The notes: generated by a model from the letters alone, not told the origin. Positions 1 through 9,717 are shown, counted from the first letter of the stretch. The stretch: DNA of 64,000 nt from Maniola hyperantus (GCF_902806685.2 NC_048546.1:1860001-1924000), one strand, 5' to 3'. Numbers and translations are program-made.

Positions 1-108
1 GACCCGCGGGTTCGATGACCTCGCGGCGCCGTGTCAGCAGTTTAGCGAATGTCTGTGACAGTTAACGGTGTTTCTCTATTAGGATTAGAGATAACTCGGA
101 CCGGTCTA
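1..108. other. Unassigned left edge
   Basis: Moderately GC-rich sequence with no open frame, RNA gene or repeat that recurs elsewhere in the window. It may be flank of the foldback element that follows. Confidence 0.5.
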
Positions 109-621
109 TTAAGGCCCAAGACACGGGTCTGCCCGCGAAATAGAGCCTCAATAATAGAAGAGCCTCAATAGCTCAACGGGTAAAGGAGTGGACTGAAAAC
201 CAAAAGGTCGACGGTTCAAACCCCGCCCGTTGCACTATTGTCGTACCTACTCCTAGCTTGACGCTTAGTTGGAGACTTAGAAGTAGACAAATAGCATTCA
301 AATTTCGCCCCTAGCAATATCATCTTCACAGGTTTAAATAAAAATCTTAGCTAGAAATTATCCAGTTTAAAAAATTAGTCAATATAATGACCAATTTGCG
401 AGTAGCTTACGTCAAACTCATTATTTTGACTAATTTCTTAAACTCACTTCACTTCTTTCATTCTTCACTTTCAAGTAAACAAAATTATATTAGCCTGTGA
501 AGATGATACTGCTAGGGGTTCAATTTGAATGCCATAAGCCTACTTTGTCGTATTAGTTTACAAATTGCGAAAAACCAAATTAAATTTGAATTTCGCGGGC
601 AGACCGTGTCTTCCGCCTTAA
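109..621. mobile_element. Long foldback element, split by a SINE-A copy
   Basis: The two halves are imperfect reverse complements. The outer arms are 109-140 and 590-621 (shared core CTGCCCGCGAAAT). Middle arms are about 279-330 and 495-550 (shared core ATCATCTTCACAGG). Inner arms are about 370-397 and 412-438 (shared core AATTAGTCAA). The left arm is longer because a SINE-A copy sits in it. No transposase is seen and no clear target duplication was found, so the class is unknown. Confidence 0.6.
161..274 (+). mobile_element. SINE-A (tRNA-Phe-like), 3'-truncated
   Basis: The head carries a pol III A box (TAGCTCAACGGG), an anticodon-loop region GGACTGAAAACC that reads as GAA (Phe-like), and a B box (GGTTCAAACCC). 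The tRNA-unrelated body TGTCGTACCTACTCCTAG follows. The usual ATATTCTTAAAA tail is missing. A partial second head (GAGCCTCAATA) lies just upstream at about 143-153. Four other copies in the window show this is a SINE and not a tRNA gene. Confidence 0.75.
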
Positions 622-944
622 CGACTCTGCTGCTCGATTGCGGCAGAACGACAGCTACAATATCACGATCGCAATCCCCTCTGATTGGTTGACGCTCGCT
701 CACTATTGGCTACAATGCATTGTTACAACAAGATTCGCACTGTAGGGAGTCAGAACAACTGAGATTGTAATAATGATTGATGCAGGATTTACGAAATCGA
801 CCTACAGGACAAAGGTCTTTGCTGACTGCTTGGCTATTTAGAAAGGTCTAGTTAGGTAAGCAGATAACACTCGTAAAATGATTTTCCTGCATAAAAGTAG
901 CCTAAATAATCCGTTTCGTTGCATTATAAAAAAAACTACTAAAA
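622..944. other. Unassigned interval
   Basis: No coding or repeat signal. It contains two ATTGG (inverted CCAAT) motifs near 684-708, which by themselves prove nothing. Confidence 0.5.
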
Positions 945-1070
945 AACCGACTTCCAAAACCACTACAAAGTAAGAAATAACTTTATGGTTTTTAGGTATG
1001 TATGTTGAAGTCGGGCGAGCTACACGCTTTGATTTCTAGTTTATAAAACTCGCCCGACTTCATACACCTA
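945..1070. repeat. ACCGACTTCC-type repeat with hairpin
   Basis: Begins with AAAACCGACTTCCAAAA, a motif also found near 21368 and 50355. It contains an inverted repeat GAAGTCGGGCGAG / CTCGCCCGACTTC at about 1009-1021 and 1048-1060. It is probably a degraded interspersed repeat. Confidence 0.45.
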
Positions 1071-1122
1071 ATACCTACTTAATAAATTAAGTTACGACAA
1101 CCTTCGTTTCATTTTATCATCT

Positions 1123-1287
1123 TCTAAATATTTATAAAAGGAAAAGGTGACTGACTGACTGGCTGCCTGACTGACTGATCTAGGCACAGCTCAAACTACT
1201 GGACAGATTGGGCTGAAATTTGGCATGCAGATAGCTATTATGACGTAGGCATCCGCTAAAAAAGGATTTTTGAAAAGCATAAGCTAG
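1123..1287 (+). mobile_element. Hel-2 Helitron-like element, internally deleted
   Basis: Starts TCTAAATATTTATAAAAGG and ends AAGCTAG before T, which are the two Hel-2 ends. The TGAC-repeat tract and the CATGCAGATAGCTATTATG segment are present. The block that normally carries the 3' hairpin (CGCGGACGAAGTCGCG) has been lost, so this copy is probably dead. Confidence 0.65.
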
Positions 1288-1411
1288 TGTCATCATAATT
1301 CCTTAATTGCCATAACATTATGATTTATGAAATAAAATGAATGATAGATTTTAATTATTTTGTTTGTTTGCACATGACATGTCGAGATTTAGAGAACTAT
1401 ATACTACTTAG

Positions 1412-1583
1412 AGCCTCAATAGCTCAACCGGTATAGGAGTGGACTGAAAACCGAAAGGTCGACGGTTCAAACCCCGCCCGTTGCACTATTGTCGTACCTA
1501 CTCCTAGCACAAGCCTGACGCTTAATTGGAGAGGAAAGGGGAATATTAGTAATTTAACATGGCTAATATTCTTAAAAAAAAAA
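1412..1583 (+). mobile_element. SINE-A, full-length
   Basis: Head GCCTCAATAGCTCAACC, Phe-like anticodon region, B box GGTTCAAACCC, tRNA-unrelated body and the 3' end GGCTAATATTCTTAAAAAAA. This copy gives the uninterrupted 3' end against which the nested copy at 52945-55584 can be compared. Confidence 0.8.
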
Positions 1584-1788
1584 CTATAAAATCTCAGAAG
1601 TTGTAAATACCGCTGTACTTATATCTACAAAACTTCGAGACTAACTGTTTAGTATAACGAATAGCTACAATAAAATCTTATGTCGACTTTCACCGGGTCA
1701 AAAAGGTGAATCTAATGCCCTAAATATAGCACAATATAAAACTCAAAGGAACATTGGTTTGATGGTGGAACCTCAACATAAATCTATA

Positions 1789-1996
1789 TCAGTACCCTTA
1801 TTATAAATGCGAAAGTGTGTTGGTTCGTTGATTTGTCCTTCAATCACGTCACAACGGAGCAACGGATTGACGTGATTTTTTGCATGGGTATAGTCAAAGA
1901 CCTGGAGAGGGACATAGGCTACTTTTTATCCCGCAAAACCAACGAGCTCCCACGGAATTTTTAAAAACCTAAAACCACGCGAACGAAGCCAGCTAG
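1789..1996 (+). mobile_element. Hel-1 Helitron-like element
   Basis: Starts TCAGTACCCTTATTATAAAT directly after an A and ends AGCTAG before a T, consistent with A^T insertion of Helitrons. The internal order (TTGTCCTTCAATCACGTC, then GACCTGGAGAG, then CTTTTTATCCCGC) matches the other Hel-1 copies. It carries no Rep/helicase and is non-autonomous. Confidence 0.7.
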
Positions 1997-2029
1997 TATC
2001 CAATGTACAAGTATAAAAAAACCTTCCTT

Positions 2030-2342
2030 GCTCCTGGCTGATTGATTGACTGGACTGACTGATCTATCAACGCTCATCCTAACGCTGGCGTTAGAAACTT
2101 GAAATTTTGATACCTAGTAAGTTTCTTTTATGACGTAGGCGCCCACTAAAATTAATGTGTTTTTTGGAACCCCCCTATTAAATAGGGGATTAAACTGTGT
2201 AAGAAAATCCGTCATTTTTGAAGTTATGTCCATAAAAATAGGTAATTTGGGCTTTCGTGTTAATACGAAGAAATACGTGTTTCAGGGTTTTTGGAAATCC
2301 CACCCTCTCACCGATTATCAAAAATCCCACTCGAGTGAAGTG
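2030..2342 (+). mobile_element. Hel-3-like fragment, diverged
   Basis: Contains the ACTGACTGATCTATCAACG start region, a CTGGCG...TTGAAATTTTGATA segment and AAGAAATACGTGTTTCAGG, in the same order as the longer copy at 56815-57685. Neither end is intact and the sequence is strongly diverged. Confidence 0.5.
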
Positions 2343-2377
2343 AGTTATTTTATGTAATAAATTATGAAAACTCCAAC

Positions 2378-2520
2378 TCCATTAAAAACAAATAAATCAA
2401 AATAATATAATACGGCCATCAGAACACGCGCTGTTATTGAAATCGTTAAATAGTGTAAGAGCTAAGACGTATTTAATTCTTGTTAGGTAGATATCATTTA
2501 AAATTTTTAGACACTTACAT
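2378..2520 (+). repeat. Duplicated block, copy 1
   Basis: Nearly the same sequence recurs at 4437-4583, about 2.06 kb away, from CCATTAAAAACAAATAAATC through GTTATTGAAATCGTTAAATAG to TATCATTTAAAATTT. Both copies run straight into an ATC tract and the tail of a minus-strand SINE-B. The unit may be a dispersed repeat with a SINE already in it, or a local duplication. Confidence 0.6.

Positions 2521-2551
<31 letters not shown>
2521..2551 (+). repeat. (ATC)n microsatellite
   Basis: About ten ATC/CAT units. It is the expanded GATGAT tail of the adjoining minus-strand SINE-B. Confidence 0.85.
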
Positions 2552-2552
<1 letters not shown>

Positions 2553-2609
2553 GATCAACCCATGACCGCCTTACTACAAAGGACAGGTCACACTCACAAA
2601 ATGAGAAGG
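2552..2609 (-). mobile_element. SINE-B tail fragment, minus
   Basis: Matches the last ~60 bp of SINE-B in reverse (GATCAACCCATGACCG ... CACAAAATGAGAAGG). It ends exactly where a plus-strand SINE-B begins in mid-head. Confidence 0.6.
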
Positions 2610-2873
2610 ACCTAATCGGAGGTCAGCGGTTCGATCCCGGGCACGCGCTTGTTTACTTTTCAGAGTTGTGTGTGTTTTAATAAATTGAATATCGCGGCGA
2701 AGGAAAAATCGTGAGGAAACCTGCATGCCTGAGAGTTCTCTATATTATTTTCAAAGTTGTGTGAAGACTGCCAATCCGGACTTGACCAGCGTGGCAGACT
2801 ATGCCCAAGCTTTGCTTTTCTCTTCTGAGAGAAGACCCGATCTCAGTAGTGAGCCAGCGACGATGATACATGA
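2610..2873 (+). mobile_element. SINE-B, 5'-truncated
   Basis: Starts inside the tRNA-like head (CTAATCGGAGGTC, then B box GGTTCGATCCCGG). It continues through the usual body (GAAGGAAAAATCGTGAGGAAA ... GACTGCCAATCCG) to GAGCCAGCGACGATGAT. The 122-codon open frame starting at 2725 lies in this SINE and its flank and is not a gene. Confidence 0.7.
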
Positions 2874-3355
2874 GTTCCTAGTTCTTACCGCTTGCTCTCA
2901 CAATGTAACGCAGTCACCTATTTTCGTTGACTTTCATCGTGTCACAGAGGTGAAGCTGAACGCTCTAAATATAAAAGTTTATTCGAAACTTCTCTACTGT
3001 AAGCGTATCCACTCGGTCACAGTCACACAAATAACTGTGACCTTCGCGCAGCTCAGGGCGGTCACGGATAATAACTACCATAAAATAACCTAATAAACCA
3101 CCATGTTGTGACGTCTTAGTTAGTTTATATTTGGGATGCATTTTGTAGGGCTAATTTTACGTATTTCTTAATTACACAGGTAAAGTTATTTATGTTATTA
3201 TGAAATGACATAATATATCATATCACTGAATACATTATTATTATTCTTATGCCGCAAAATCAAAGAATTTCCGCGAGGTTTTAAAAAAAACCTATATCCT
3301 CCCTAATCCTAACCTAAAAAATATTTAATCTCTAACTCAAAGCGTTTATTAAAAT
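2874..3355. other. Unassigned; small Hel-1 remnant
   Basis: No gene seen. At about 3252-3296 a degraded Hel-1 piece is visible (CCGCAAAATCAAAGAATTTCC). Confidence 0.45.
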
Positions 3356-3567
3356 CTAGATAATGCCCGCGACTTCGTCCGCGTGGAATTAGGTTTTTAA
3401 AAATCCATTGGGAGCTCTTTAATTTTCCGGGATAAAAAGCCTATGTCACTCTCCGGTCTTATCTATACACATTGAAAAAATCACGTCAATCCGTTGCACC
3501 GTTGCGACGTGATTGAAGGACAAACCAACAAACAAACACACTTTCGCATTTATAATACGGGTACTGA
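3356..3567 (-). mobile_element. Hel-1 Helitron-like element
   Basis: On the minus strand it starts TCAGTACCCGTATTATAAAT after A and ends with the hairpin CGCGGACGAAGTCGCG and then CTAG. The hairpin has a 6-bp stem with a one-base bulge and a GAA loop, about ten bases before CTAG, as expected of a Helitron 3' end. Confidence 0.75.
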
Positions 3568-3652
3568 TGGATATCATTTTACACTTTTTGGTTGTCAATT
3601 GTCGAATTACGAATTCAATAGATAGATGATGTAAAGGTGATAATTAACTATG

Positions 3653-3684
3653 TAGACTTAAAACTAAAGCTACAAGGGTTCCAA
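3653..3684 (-). mobile_element. LINE-J1 3' UTR scrap
   Basis: ACTTAAAACTAAAGCTAC is the complement of a sequence in the 3' UTR of the LINE at 31790-33178, and also matches 46365-46500. Confidence 0.4.
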
Positions 3685-3691
3685 CCGCGAA

Positions 3692-4003
3692 ACCGTGTGA
3701 TAGCCTAGTGGTTAGGATGTCCGCCTTTTTATCGGAGGTCGGGGGTTCGATCCCAGGCACGCACCTCTAATTTTTCAGCGTTATGTGCGTTTTAATGAAT
3801 TAAATATCACTTGCTTAAACGGTGAAGGAAAACATTGTGAGGAAACCTGCCTGAGAGTTTTCCATAATGTTCTCAAAGGTGTGTGAAGTCTACCAATCCG
3901 CACATGGCCAGCGTGGTAGACTACGGCCAAAACCCTTCTCACTGTGAGAGGAGACCCGTGCTCTGTAGAGAGCCGGCGATGGGTTGATCATGATGATGAT
4001 GAT
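3692..4003 (+). mobile_element. SINE-B, full-length
   Basis: Head TGATAGCCTAGTGGTTAGGA (A box), B box GGTTCGATCCC, the conserved body, and a tail of GATGGGTTGATCATGATGAT. In other copies the anticodon loop reads CTTCTAA (Arg TCT-like); here it is diverged (CCTTTTTATC). Confidence 0.8.
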
Positions 4004-4396
4004 GAAATATAAATTGTATCCACGAAATAGAAATAGTTACCGAAAAAATGCTCAAAAGAAAAAAGGCCGGATTTGAGGAAAGAGGAAATATTGATTCTCC
4101 GTAAGTGCGTGTTAGGCATTGTATGAGGCGGGATGAAGGCCCTAAGACCTATCTATTGAGACGGATCCTTTATTGGATACGGTGCCCTATTTCGAGAACG
4201 TCTTTATCTAAAACTTATTGGGACGTAAGAGTTTTTGTGACAGCAACTTTGTAGTAAACTGCGAACAATTCAATTGGAAATAGTTACATAGTATTGGCCG
4301 ATAGGTTCTCTATTCGCTTACGTCATTCGTGTGGAGATACCTACTGTTGTACACACTTCACAACATATGCCGGTGCCACTTCTGAGACGAAGGGAC
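4004..4396. other. Unassigned interval
   Basis: No open frame or recurrent repeat recognised. Confidence 0.5.
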
Positions 4397-4435
4397 GGGC
4401 TTAAGGTCTGCCACGCTGGCCCAGTGCGGATTGGC
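4397..4435 (-). mobile_element. SINE-B fragment
   Basis: GGTCTGCCACGCTGGCC and AGTGCGGATTGGCAG match the 3' half of SINE-B in reverse. Confidence 0.5.
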
Positions 4436-4436
4436 A

Positions 4437-4583
4437 GCCATTAAAAACAAATAAATCAAAATAATAATAATACGGCCATCAGAACGCGCGCTGTTGTTGA
4501 AATCGTTAAATAGTGTGAGAGCTAAGACTTATTTAATTCTTGTTAGGTAGGTATCATTTAAAATTTATGGACACTTCTACATA
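4437..4583 (+). repeat. Duplicated block, copy 2
   Basis: Partner of 2378-2520. The order and the downstream SINE-B tail are conserved, with a few substitutions and a small TAA insertion. Confidence 0.6.
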
Positions 4584-4797
4584 GATATCATCATCATCAT
4601 GATCAGTCCATAACCGGCTCCCTACGGAGCACAGGTCTCCTCTCAAAATGAGAAAGGTTATGGCCATAATCTATCACGTTGGCCAAGTGCGGATTGGGAG
4701 ACTTCACACACCTTTGAGAACATTATGCATAACTCTCAGGCATGCAAGTTTCCTCACCGTGTTTTCCTTCTCCGTTAAAGCAAATGCTCACCTAACA
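4584..4797 (-). mobile_element. SINE-B, 5' part replaced by LINE sequence
   Basis: Starts with an ATC tract and GATCAGTCCATAACCGG and runs through TCTCAGGCATGCAAG to about GCAAATGCTCACC. The tRNA-like head is missing, and an RTE-type LINE end begins at the breakpoint. Confidence 0.7.
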
Positions 4798-5098
4798 GTT
4801 TATCGTGGATCCGAGACATGGTCGCTAACTATATGGGCCTCATAAGAAAGCTCAGAGTCACTCAGCGGGCGATGGAGAGAGCTATGTTTGGAGTTTCTCT
4901 ACGTGATCAAATCAGAAATGAGGAGATCCGTAGGAGAACTAGAGTAACCGACATAGCTCAAGGTTGCGAAGCTGAAGTGGCATTGGGCAGGGTACATAGT
5001 TCGTAAAACTGATAGACGTTGGGGTCCCAAAGTGCTGGAATGGCGACCTCGCACCGTGGCGTATGGAAGTCGTCGAAAGATGTCTATCGGTTGATGAT
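4798..5098 (+). mobile_element. RTE-type LINE 3' end, 5'-truncated
   Basis: The frame encodes the C-terminal region typical of RTE-class endonuclease/reverse transcriptase proteins: RAMFGVSLRDQIRNEEIRRR, then TRVTDIAQ. After a frame change, sequence corresponding to WGPKVLEWRPRT follows. It ends CTATCGGTTGATGATAATGA, the usual tail. Three more fragments of this family lie at 48321, 51127 and 61844. It lacks RT and endonuclease domains and cannot be active. Confidence 0.75.
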
Positions 5099-5527
5099 AA
5101 TGACAGTCTCGTTTAATCTGTAAAAAACCTTAATTTTGCGATGGATTTGCTCATTTTCGTTTCAATCCATTCCTGCCTTGCATTTAGTGTGTAAATATAC
5201 TAAGTAAGATCCTCAACAGTGATGACGCTGCATAGAAAGAGAGGCAAGAAAACTTACACCCACAAGTCCTAACTTTACGATCATATTAAATAAAAACTAT
5301 GTACTAATCCCTCGCAAGCAAAACAAGAAGGATATGAAATACCGTTCTCCATTTATGAAAGCGCGGGTCATCAATTATTCGGCAGCAGCGCCTGATCCGT
5401 GAAACTTAAGTCGTTAGCTGGTCATTAGTTGCGGATTGCGACTGCCGAGTCACTGTTTAGCTACCGTACAGTTGGATAGTACGTAGAACTACAACGACAT
5501 TGAATGAACTTCGAGAATCATCAGCAA
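5099..5527. other. Unassigned interval
   Basis: No gene or recurring element recognised. Confidence 0.5.
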
Positions 5528-5704
5528 TTTTTTTTTTTTTTTAAAGAATATTAGCCATGTTAAATGACTAATATTCCCCTTTCCTCTCCAACTAAGCGTC
5601 AAGCTTGTGCTAGGAGTAGGTACGACAATAGTGCAACGGGCGGGGTTTGAACCGTCGACCTTTCGGTTTTCAGTCCACTACTATACCGGTTGAGCTATTG
5701 AGGC
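5528..5704 (-). mobile_element. SINE-A, full-length
   Basis: Poly-T, then TTAAAGAATATTAGCC, body, B box complement GGGTTTGAACC and head complement TTGAGCTATTGAGGC. ATCATCAGCAA occurs just left of the element (5517-5527) and again about 12 bp beyond its head. This could be the target duplication, with a few extra bases at the head. Confidence 0.8.
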
Positions 5705-5924
5705 TATATTCATATATCATCAGCAAATGGAAGATATGTGGTATTTTTTACGCTCCGGGTCATAGTTTAGCTAGCATGCAGTTGGCCTTTGTTTATTAAT
5801 GCCTTACACGTTTCAATGCAAACATGATGAAAAAAAGAAAGCTTATTTTGTATGTTGTGCCAAACATCACTTTATACCTAAGGGTTGGTTAACGTCGCCG
5901 GGCTTGCTAATTATTCTGCCAAGA
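5705..5924. other. Unassigned interval
   Basis: No feature recognised. Confidence 0.4.
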
Positions 5925-6905
5925 TAAGATATTAAAACAAAATTAATATCTCTAACTGGAGCCCTTCGTGGTATTGTACGCTGCTTACCCCATAAAGTTC
6001 GTTATTTAATCTATAACTCCCTTATAAAACCCCACTTAGATTATCTAATCCAAGTCTGGGGATCAGCCGCTATTACTAATCTTAAAGTACTACAAACGGC
6101 ACAAAATAAATTGATTAAAGTTTTATTCAATTATGATTTCTTAACATCAACAGAAAAAATATATAAAGAAACTAAATTAATGAATATAACTAATACTTAC
6201 AAATATTACACTTGTATCTTAATCCGAAAACTACTATCAAAAGAAATACATTCAAATATAACCTTCACAATTAAAAATAAATATCCTCAATTACAACGAT
6301 TAAGAAGTGCCAACAATATAATCTTACGCCCACCAAGGACTAATTATGGTAAACGAAATATTACTTTTGAAAGTGCTCAATTGTATAATAAACTTCCTAA
6401 AAATATTAAAGATTGCAAAAGTGTAAACATTTTTAAAAAACTACTCAAAGCCCATTTTAGCAGTAAAACTTAAACATAAATAATCTTATGAAATTAATTG
6501 CTAACTTATCAAGTAGAAACAATATTTTTTGTTGCCACATCTAGTAACCAGTTTTGAATGAATCTATGTAATCTTTGCAGTGAATCAGCCGTGGCTCGTG
6601 TCGTCCGTCGATCGACCCGCAATGCGTCGGTATAATTTTGTTATGATGGTGCTTTAAAATTTTAAAACTACCTACTAGTGTAATTATTATAAAATAATAT
6701 CATACTTAACATGTACCTACTAGAAATTAGAAATGTATATAACCTATGATTACCTACTTAACCTATTTTAATTCGGTACCTAGTACCTACCATGTATTCA
6801 CTGTGCGCTTTAAGATACAATTTTGTAACCCACTTTTTAATAGCCTGTAAGTTCCATGTAAGTGGAAATTTCTTTATGGAACAATAAATGTCTTAAACCA
6901 GATAT
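5925..6905 (+). mobile_element. Jockey/CR1-like LINE, 3' end
   Basis: A 5'-truncated non-LTR retrotransposon. It holds the last ~180 codons of the RT protein, then an AT-rich 3' UTR that ends near GGAACAATAAATGTCTTAAA, which includes an AATAAA signal. The family assignment rests on the C-terminal protein motifs; the exact clade is uncertain. Confidence 0.65.
5934..6473 (+). pseudogene. C-terminal fragment of LINE reverse transcriptase
   Basis: One continuous frame reads through 5952-6473. Early residues include GALRGIVRCLPHKVRYLIYN and KPHLDYLIQVWGSA, which match the thumb/C-terminal segment of Jockey/CR1-like RTs (the usual form is YNSLIxPHLxYxxxxWG). Later residues include YNKLPKNIKD, the usual near-terminal motif. 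All RT catalytic motifs (FADD, GVPQGS) are missing, so this is a dead fragment. The upstream boundary was set where the similarity fades. Confidence 0.65.
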
Positions 6906-6987
6906 AAGGCCAGAATGCCTCAAGCAGAATAAACGCCGGAATAAAATCTGTACAAGAAACAACACTTTATAACTTTTTTAATTTTTA

Positions 6988-7160
6988 TTGCGGCTATTTC
7001 GAAATTTGCTAAATTATTCAACTCTCTACCTATCACGGCTCATTAGGATTCACGAGATACAGCCCGCTGACAGCCAGACGGACGGACAGACGGATGGATG
7101 GACGGACAGCGCAGTCTTAGTAATGGGTTGACACCCTTTGGGTACGAAACCTTAAAAGGG
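6988..7160 (+). repeat. CCCTTTGGGTACGAAACC-type repeat, partial
   Basis: Shares CAACTCTCTACCTATCAC, the GGACGGACAGAC tract and an end of ACACCCTTTGGGTACGAAACC with the longer copy at 20570-20915. Class unknown. Confidence 0.55.
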
Positions 7161-7369
7161 TTCTAGCTCAGCATAATGCTATGATTATAGTAGAGTACTT
7201 GCCCAACTGTATGATAGCTAAACTGTGGCCGGGTGGCGAAAACCCATCGTCGACCCTCCAGGCAATCGATTTGTAACTATTTACATAGGATTTCTCATTA
7301 CGCGATAATCCTGTTTCTGTCGAGAAAACATTCGACTAAAGTTAATCGATGAGGTATTTGTACTAAGCA
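7161..7369. other. Unassigned interval
   Basis: Nothing recognised. Confidence 0.4.
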
Positions 7370-7745
7370 GATATTTGTCTGTTGAGGAGGGTGTGGCCTT
7401 GTTAAGACAGCGTCAAACCAGATCTGGCCATTACTGCTACTATGTACTTCGAAATGTTCCGTTCGAGTGTTCCGAAGAGTTGTTTGATCTCATTCCACCC
7501 TCCTTTTTCTACAACCGCACCGCACGCCACCGCAATCAATTCCACCCTCACCACCTGGGTTTCTGGAGGACTTCGACCACCCGTTGTGCCAGATCCTTTT
7601 TTCCACGCACATGCAAACTGTGGAATCAACTCCCATCGGCGGTGTTCCCACTAGATTACAACATGGGGTTATTCAAGGGGCGGACCAACAAATTCCTAAA
7701 AGGCCGGCAACGCATCCGCGGTTCCTCTGGTGCTGGCTGGAAAGG
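7370..7745 (+). pseudogene. LINE-J2 reverse transcriptase C-terminus
   Basis: The frame gives HPHHLGFWRTSTTRCARSFF, then PRTCKLWNQLPSAVFP and YNMGLFKGRTNKFL. These are the usual C-terminal motifs of a Jockey/CR1-like RT (SFxPRTxxLWNxLPxxVFP). It has no catalytic domain. The frame stays open past 7745 by running into MITE-G, so the last ~40 codons up to 7863 are not LINE. Two minus-strand copies of the same segment lie at 35463-35690 and 37073-37285. Confidence 0.7.
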
Positions 7746-7786
7746 CATTAAGACTGAGATGACAGATCAAGAAACAAGCACAAACA

Positions 7787-8082
7787 GTACCCGTAGTACA
7801 AGATTTTACGTCTCACCAAACCAAACCAAATTCGAGAGTCGAAATACTTCCGCGTTACAGTAAACTGGATCTTAAGTACCATGTTTTAAAGCTCAAGTTT
7901 GTCTACACTTCTACAGCCAGCGCTCCAAGCGGAAACATTGCGAAATTAAAATCAGTGGCATTGAATATTTGACTTCAACTCAAGGCTGTTTAGGTCCATT
8001 TTACTGTAACGCGGAAGTATTTCGACTCTCGAATTTGGTTTGGTTTGGTTTGGTGAGACGTAAAATCTTGTACTACGGGTAC
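7787..8082. mobile_element. MITE-G, copy 1
   Basis: About 80 bp terminal inverted repeats begin GTACCCGTAGTACAAGATTT at both ends, followed by TACGTCTCACCAAACC and a CGCGTTACAGTAAA segment. A near-identical copy lies at 45364-45657. It does not encode a transposase. The flanks do not give a clean target duplication, so the superfamily is open. Confidence 0.8.
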
Positions 8083-8297
8083 AGTAACAAAATGGACATA
8101 GAACTCGGAGGAACTTTTACAAACATTTTTGTTTATTTGTTTTCTCAGTAAGAATTATTGCGATACCTATATTGCCAAGATTGTCATTACGGCACAAACC
8201 GTTGCGAGCAATATTTCAGGCATTAAATAAGTTTTTTAGTAAGTATCCATAACATTGATGCATGAATTTTGGCCAAGAATGGGCGTTTCCCTTTATG

Positions 8298-8332
8298 TAG
8301 TCCACGCGGACGAAGTCGCGAGCATACGCTAG
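8298..8332 (+). mobile_element. Hel-2 3' end only
   Basis: AGTCCACGCGGACGAAGTCG, then CGAGCATACGCTAG before T: the hairpin and CTAG terminus without the rest of the element. Confidence 0.6.
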
Positions 8333-8689
8333 TTGCATAACAAAGGAATAGGATACTTAGATAATAATATTTTATTTCATATACTTACAAAGTACAAACC
8401 AACCCAAATTCTGAATGGTCCATTATTAGTTATTACTAATGGGGAGTGGGGGGGACAGTAAGGCTTTCTGCCTGTAAAGAGAAAAGTTTGTTCGATTCAG
8501 TAGGTACTTATCATACAAACTAATTGACTCTTGGTCGCTGTCAGGAACAAGAGGCGAAGTTTCATTATTTTTGTTATATAATTTACTTGGGATAACTTGG
8601 GGTAACTACTTAGTCTGACAATCTAACTTCGTGTACTTTACGTCAGTACCAAACTCTTTAACTAAAGGCGGCGATACACTAACTTAAGG
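8333..8689. other. Unassigned interval
   Basis: AT-rich; no frame or repeat recognised. Confidence 0.45.
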
Positions 8690-8945
8690 CGAAATGCGTC
8701 CCAAAAGCATGTACACGCTCACTCATACATACACTAATACACAAACACACCTATTTTTAAGTTTTATTTTCTAAATTTAGTTTTTGTATAAAAAGTGTTT
8801 ATTTATTATTTGTTAATGCTGGAGAAGGGAGAGCGGGGAGCCTGAGATACAGGTTTTGCAAACTTACTTCAGGGTCCCTGGTACAATTTTTAAAAAGACC
8901 TTTGTAGGAACAAATAAATCATTTCATTTCATTCATTTCATTTCA
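8690..8945 (+). mobile_element. LINE 3' UTR with ATTTC repeat tail
   Basis: AATAAATCATTTCATTTCAT forms a short tandem tail after GGGTCCCTGGTAC. This looks like the 3' end of a non-LTR retrotransposon. It has no coding part. Confidence 0.5.
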
Positions 8946-9196
8946 AAGCGTTGTTGAGACACATTTCGGATGTTCACAGAATTAAGTTTTGGGCTCAAAT
9001 TAATATTATAAAAATTAAAGATATTCTCTAGTGAATTACGAGAGCCTAAACACGATTGGCACAATATGGATCGATACAAAAAATCGCGGAGTTTCCCCAA
9101 AATACGCATTTTTACATGACCATTAGGAGAAAAACCAGTTTTATTCGATTGATATAAAACCAATTGTACCTATACTATATTGTGTGGTGTAATCAA

Positions 9197-9290
9197 GTAA
9201 CAGTGTAATTCTGTAACAGTGTAATTCTGTAACAGTGTAATTCTGTAACAGTGTAATTCTGTAACAGTGTAATTCTGTAACAGTGTGAAG
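9197..9290 (+). repeat. 16-bp tandem repeat
   Basis: Unit CAGTGTAATTCTGTAA starts at 9201, 9217, 9233, 9249 and 9265, with a partial sixth unit. The minus-strand open frame across it is repeat-encoded and not a gene. Confidence 0.9.
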
Positions 9291-9717
9291 TGTGGAAAGG
9301 GAGTGTCTATCAAACTTGGTGGTTGTTTCTATGAGCACCGAACACCATCCATTCACGTGCAGCTCATAGAGACGTAAAAGCGCTACTTACCCTAATTTAA
9401 ATATCTCAATGCGAATTTAGTATGAACAGACAGTAAACAGGTAATTATCGAACTAATGCCTACCCTGACTTCAACCCCCTGTGAACGCCACTGACGCCAC
9501 CACCTAACATTGGACCTAACAGTACGTCAACTGAACGAGTTTGTTTACTCAGTAATTATTTTCTGTAATCTATGATTATGCTCAAGGGGTAGGAAAACTT
9601 GAGGAAATACGACGGAGCTTCGTTTACATACTCCGCGATTGATATTCGGAATATACCATTATGGTGTAATGGAGGCTAACGACACAAGTTCCATGGAACG
9701 TGGTGTATATCACCAGC
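9291..9717. other. Unassigned interval
   Basis: No gene or repeat recognised. Confidence 0.45.

Noticed and set aside
161..274. tRNA gene (Phe-like anticodon, good A and B boxes)
   Set aside because: The head is followed by a fixed unrelated body, and the same unit recurs four more times with a poly-A end, so it is a SINE. The SINE-B (Arg-like) and SINE-C heads were rejected as tRNA genes for the same reason.
7375..7863. 162-codon gene
   Set aside because: The N-terminal part is a LINE RT C-terminus and the last ~40 codons come from the adjacent MITE-G.
9141..9356. 71-codon minus-strand frame rich in repeats
   Set aside because: Entirely produced by the 16-bp tandem repeat.
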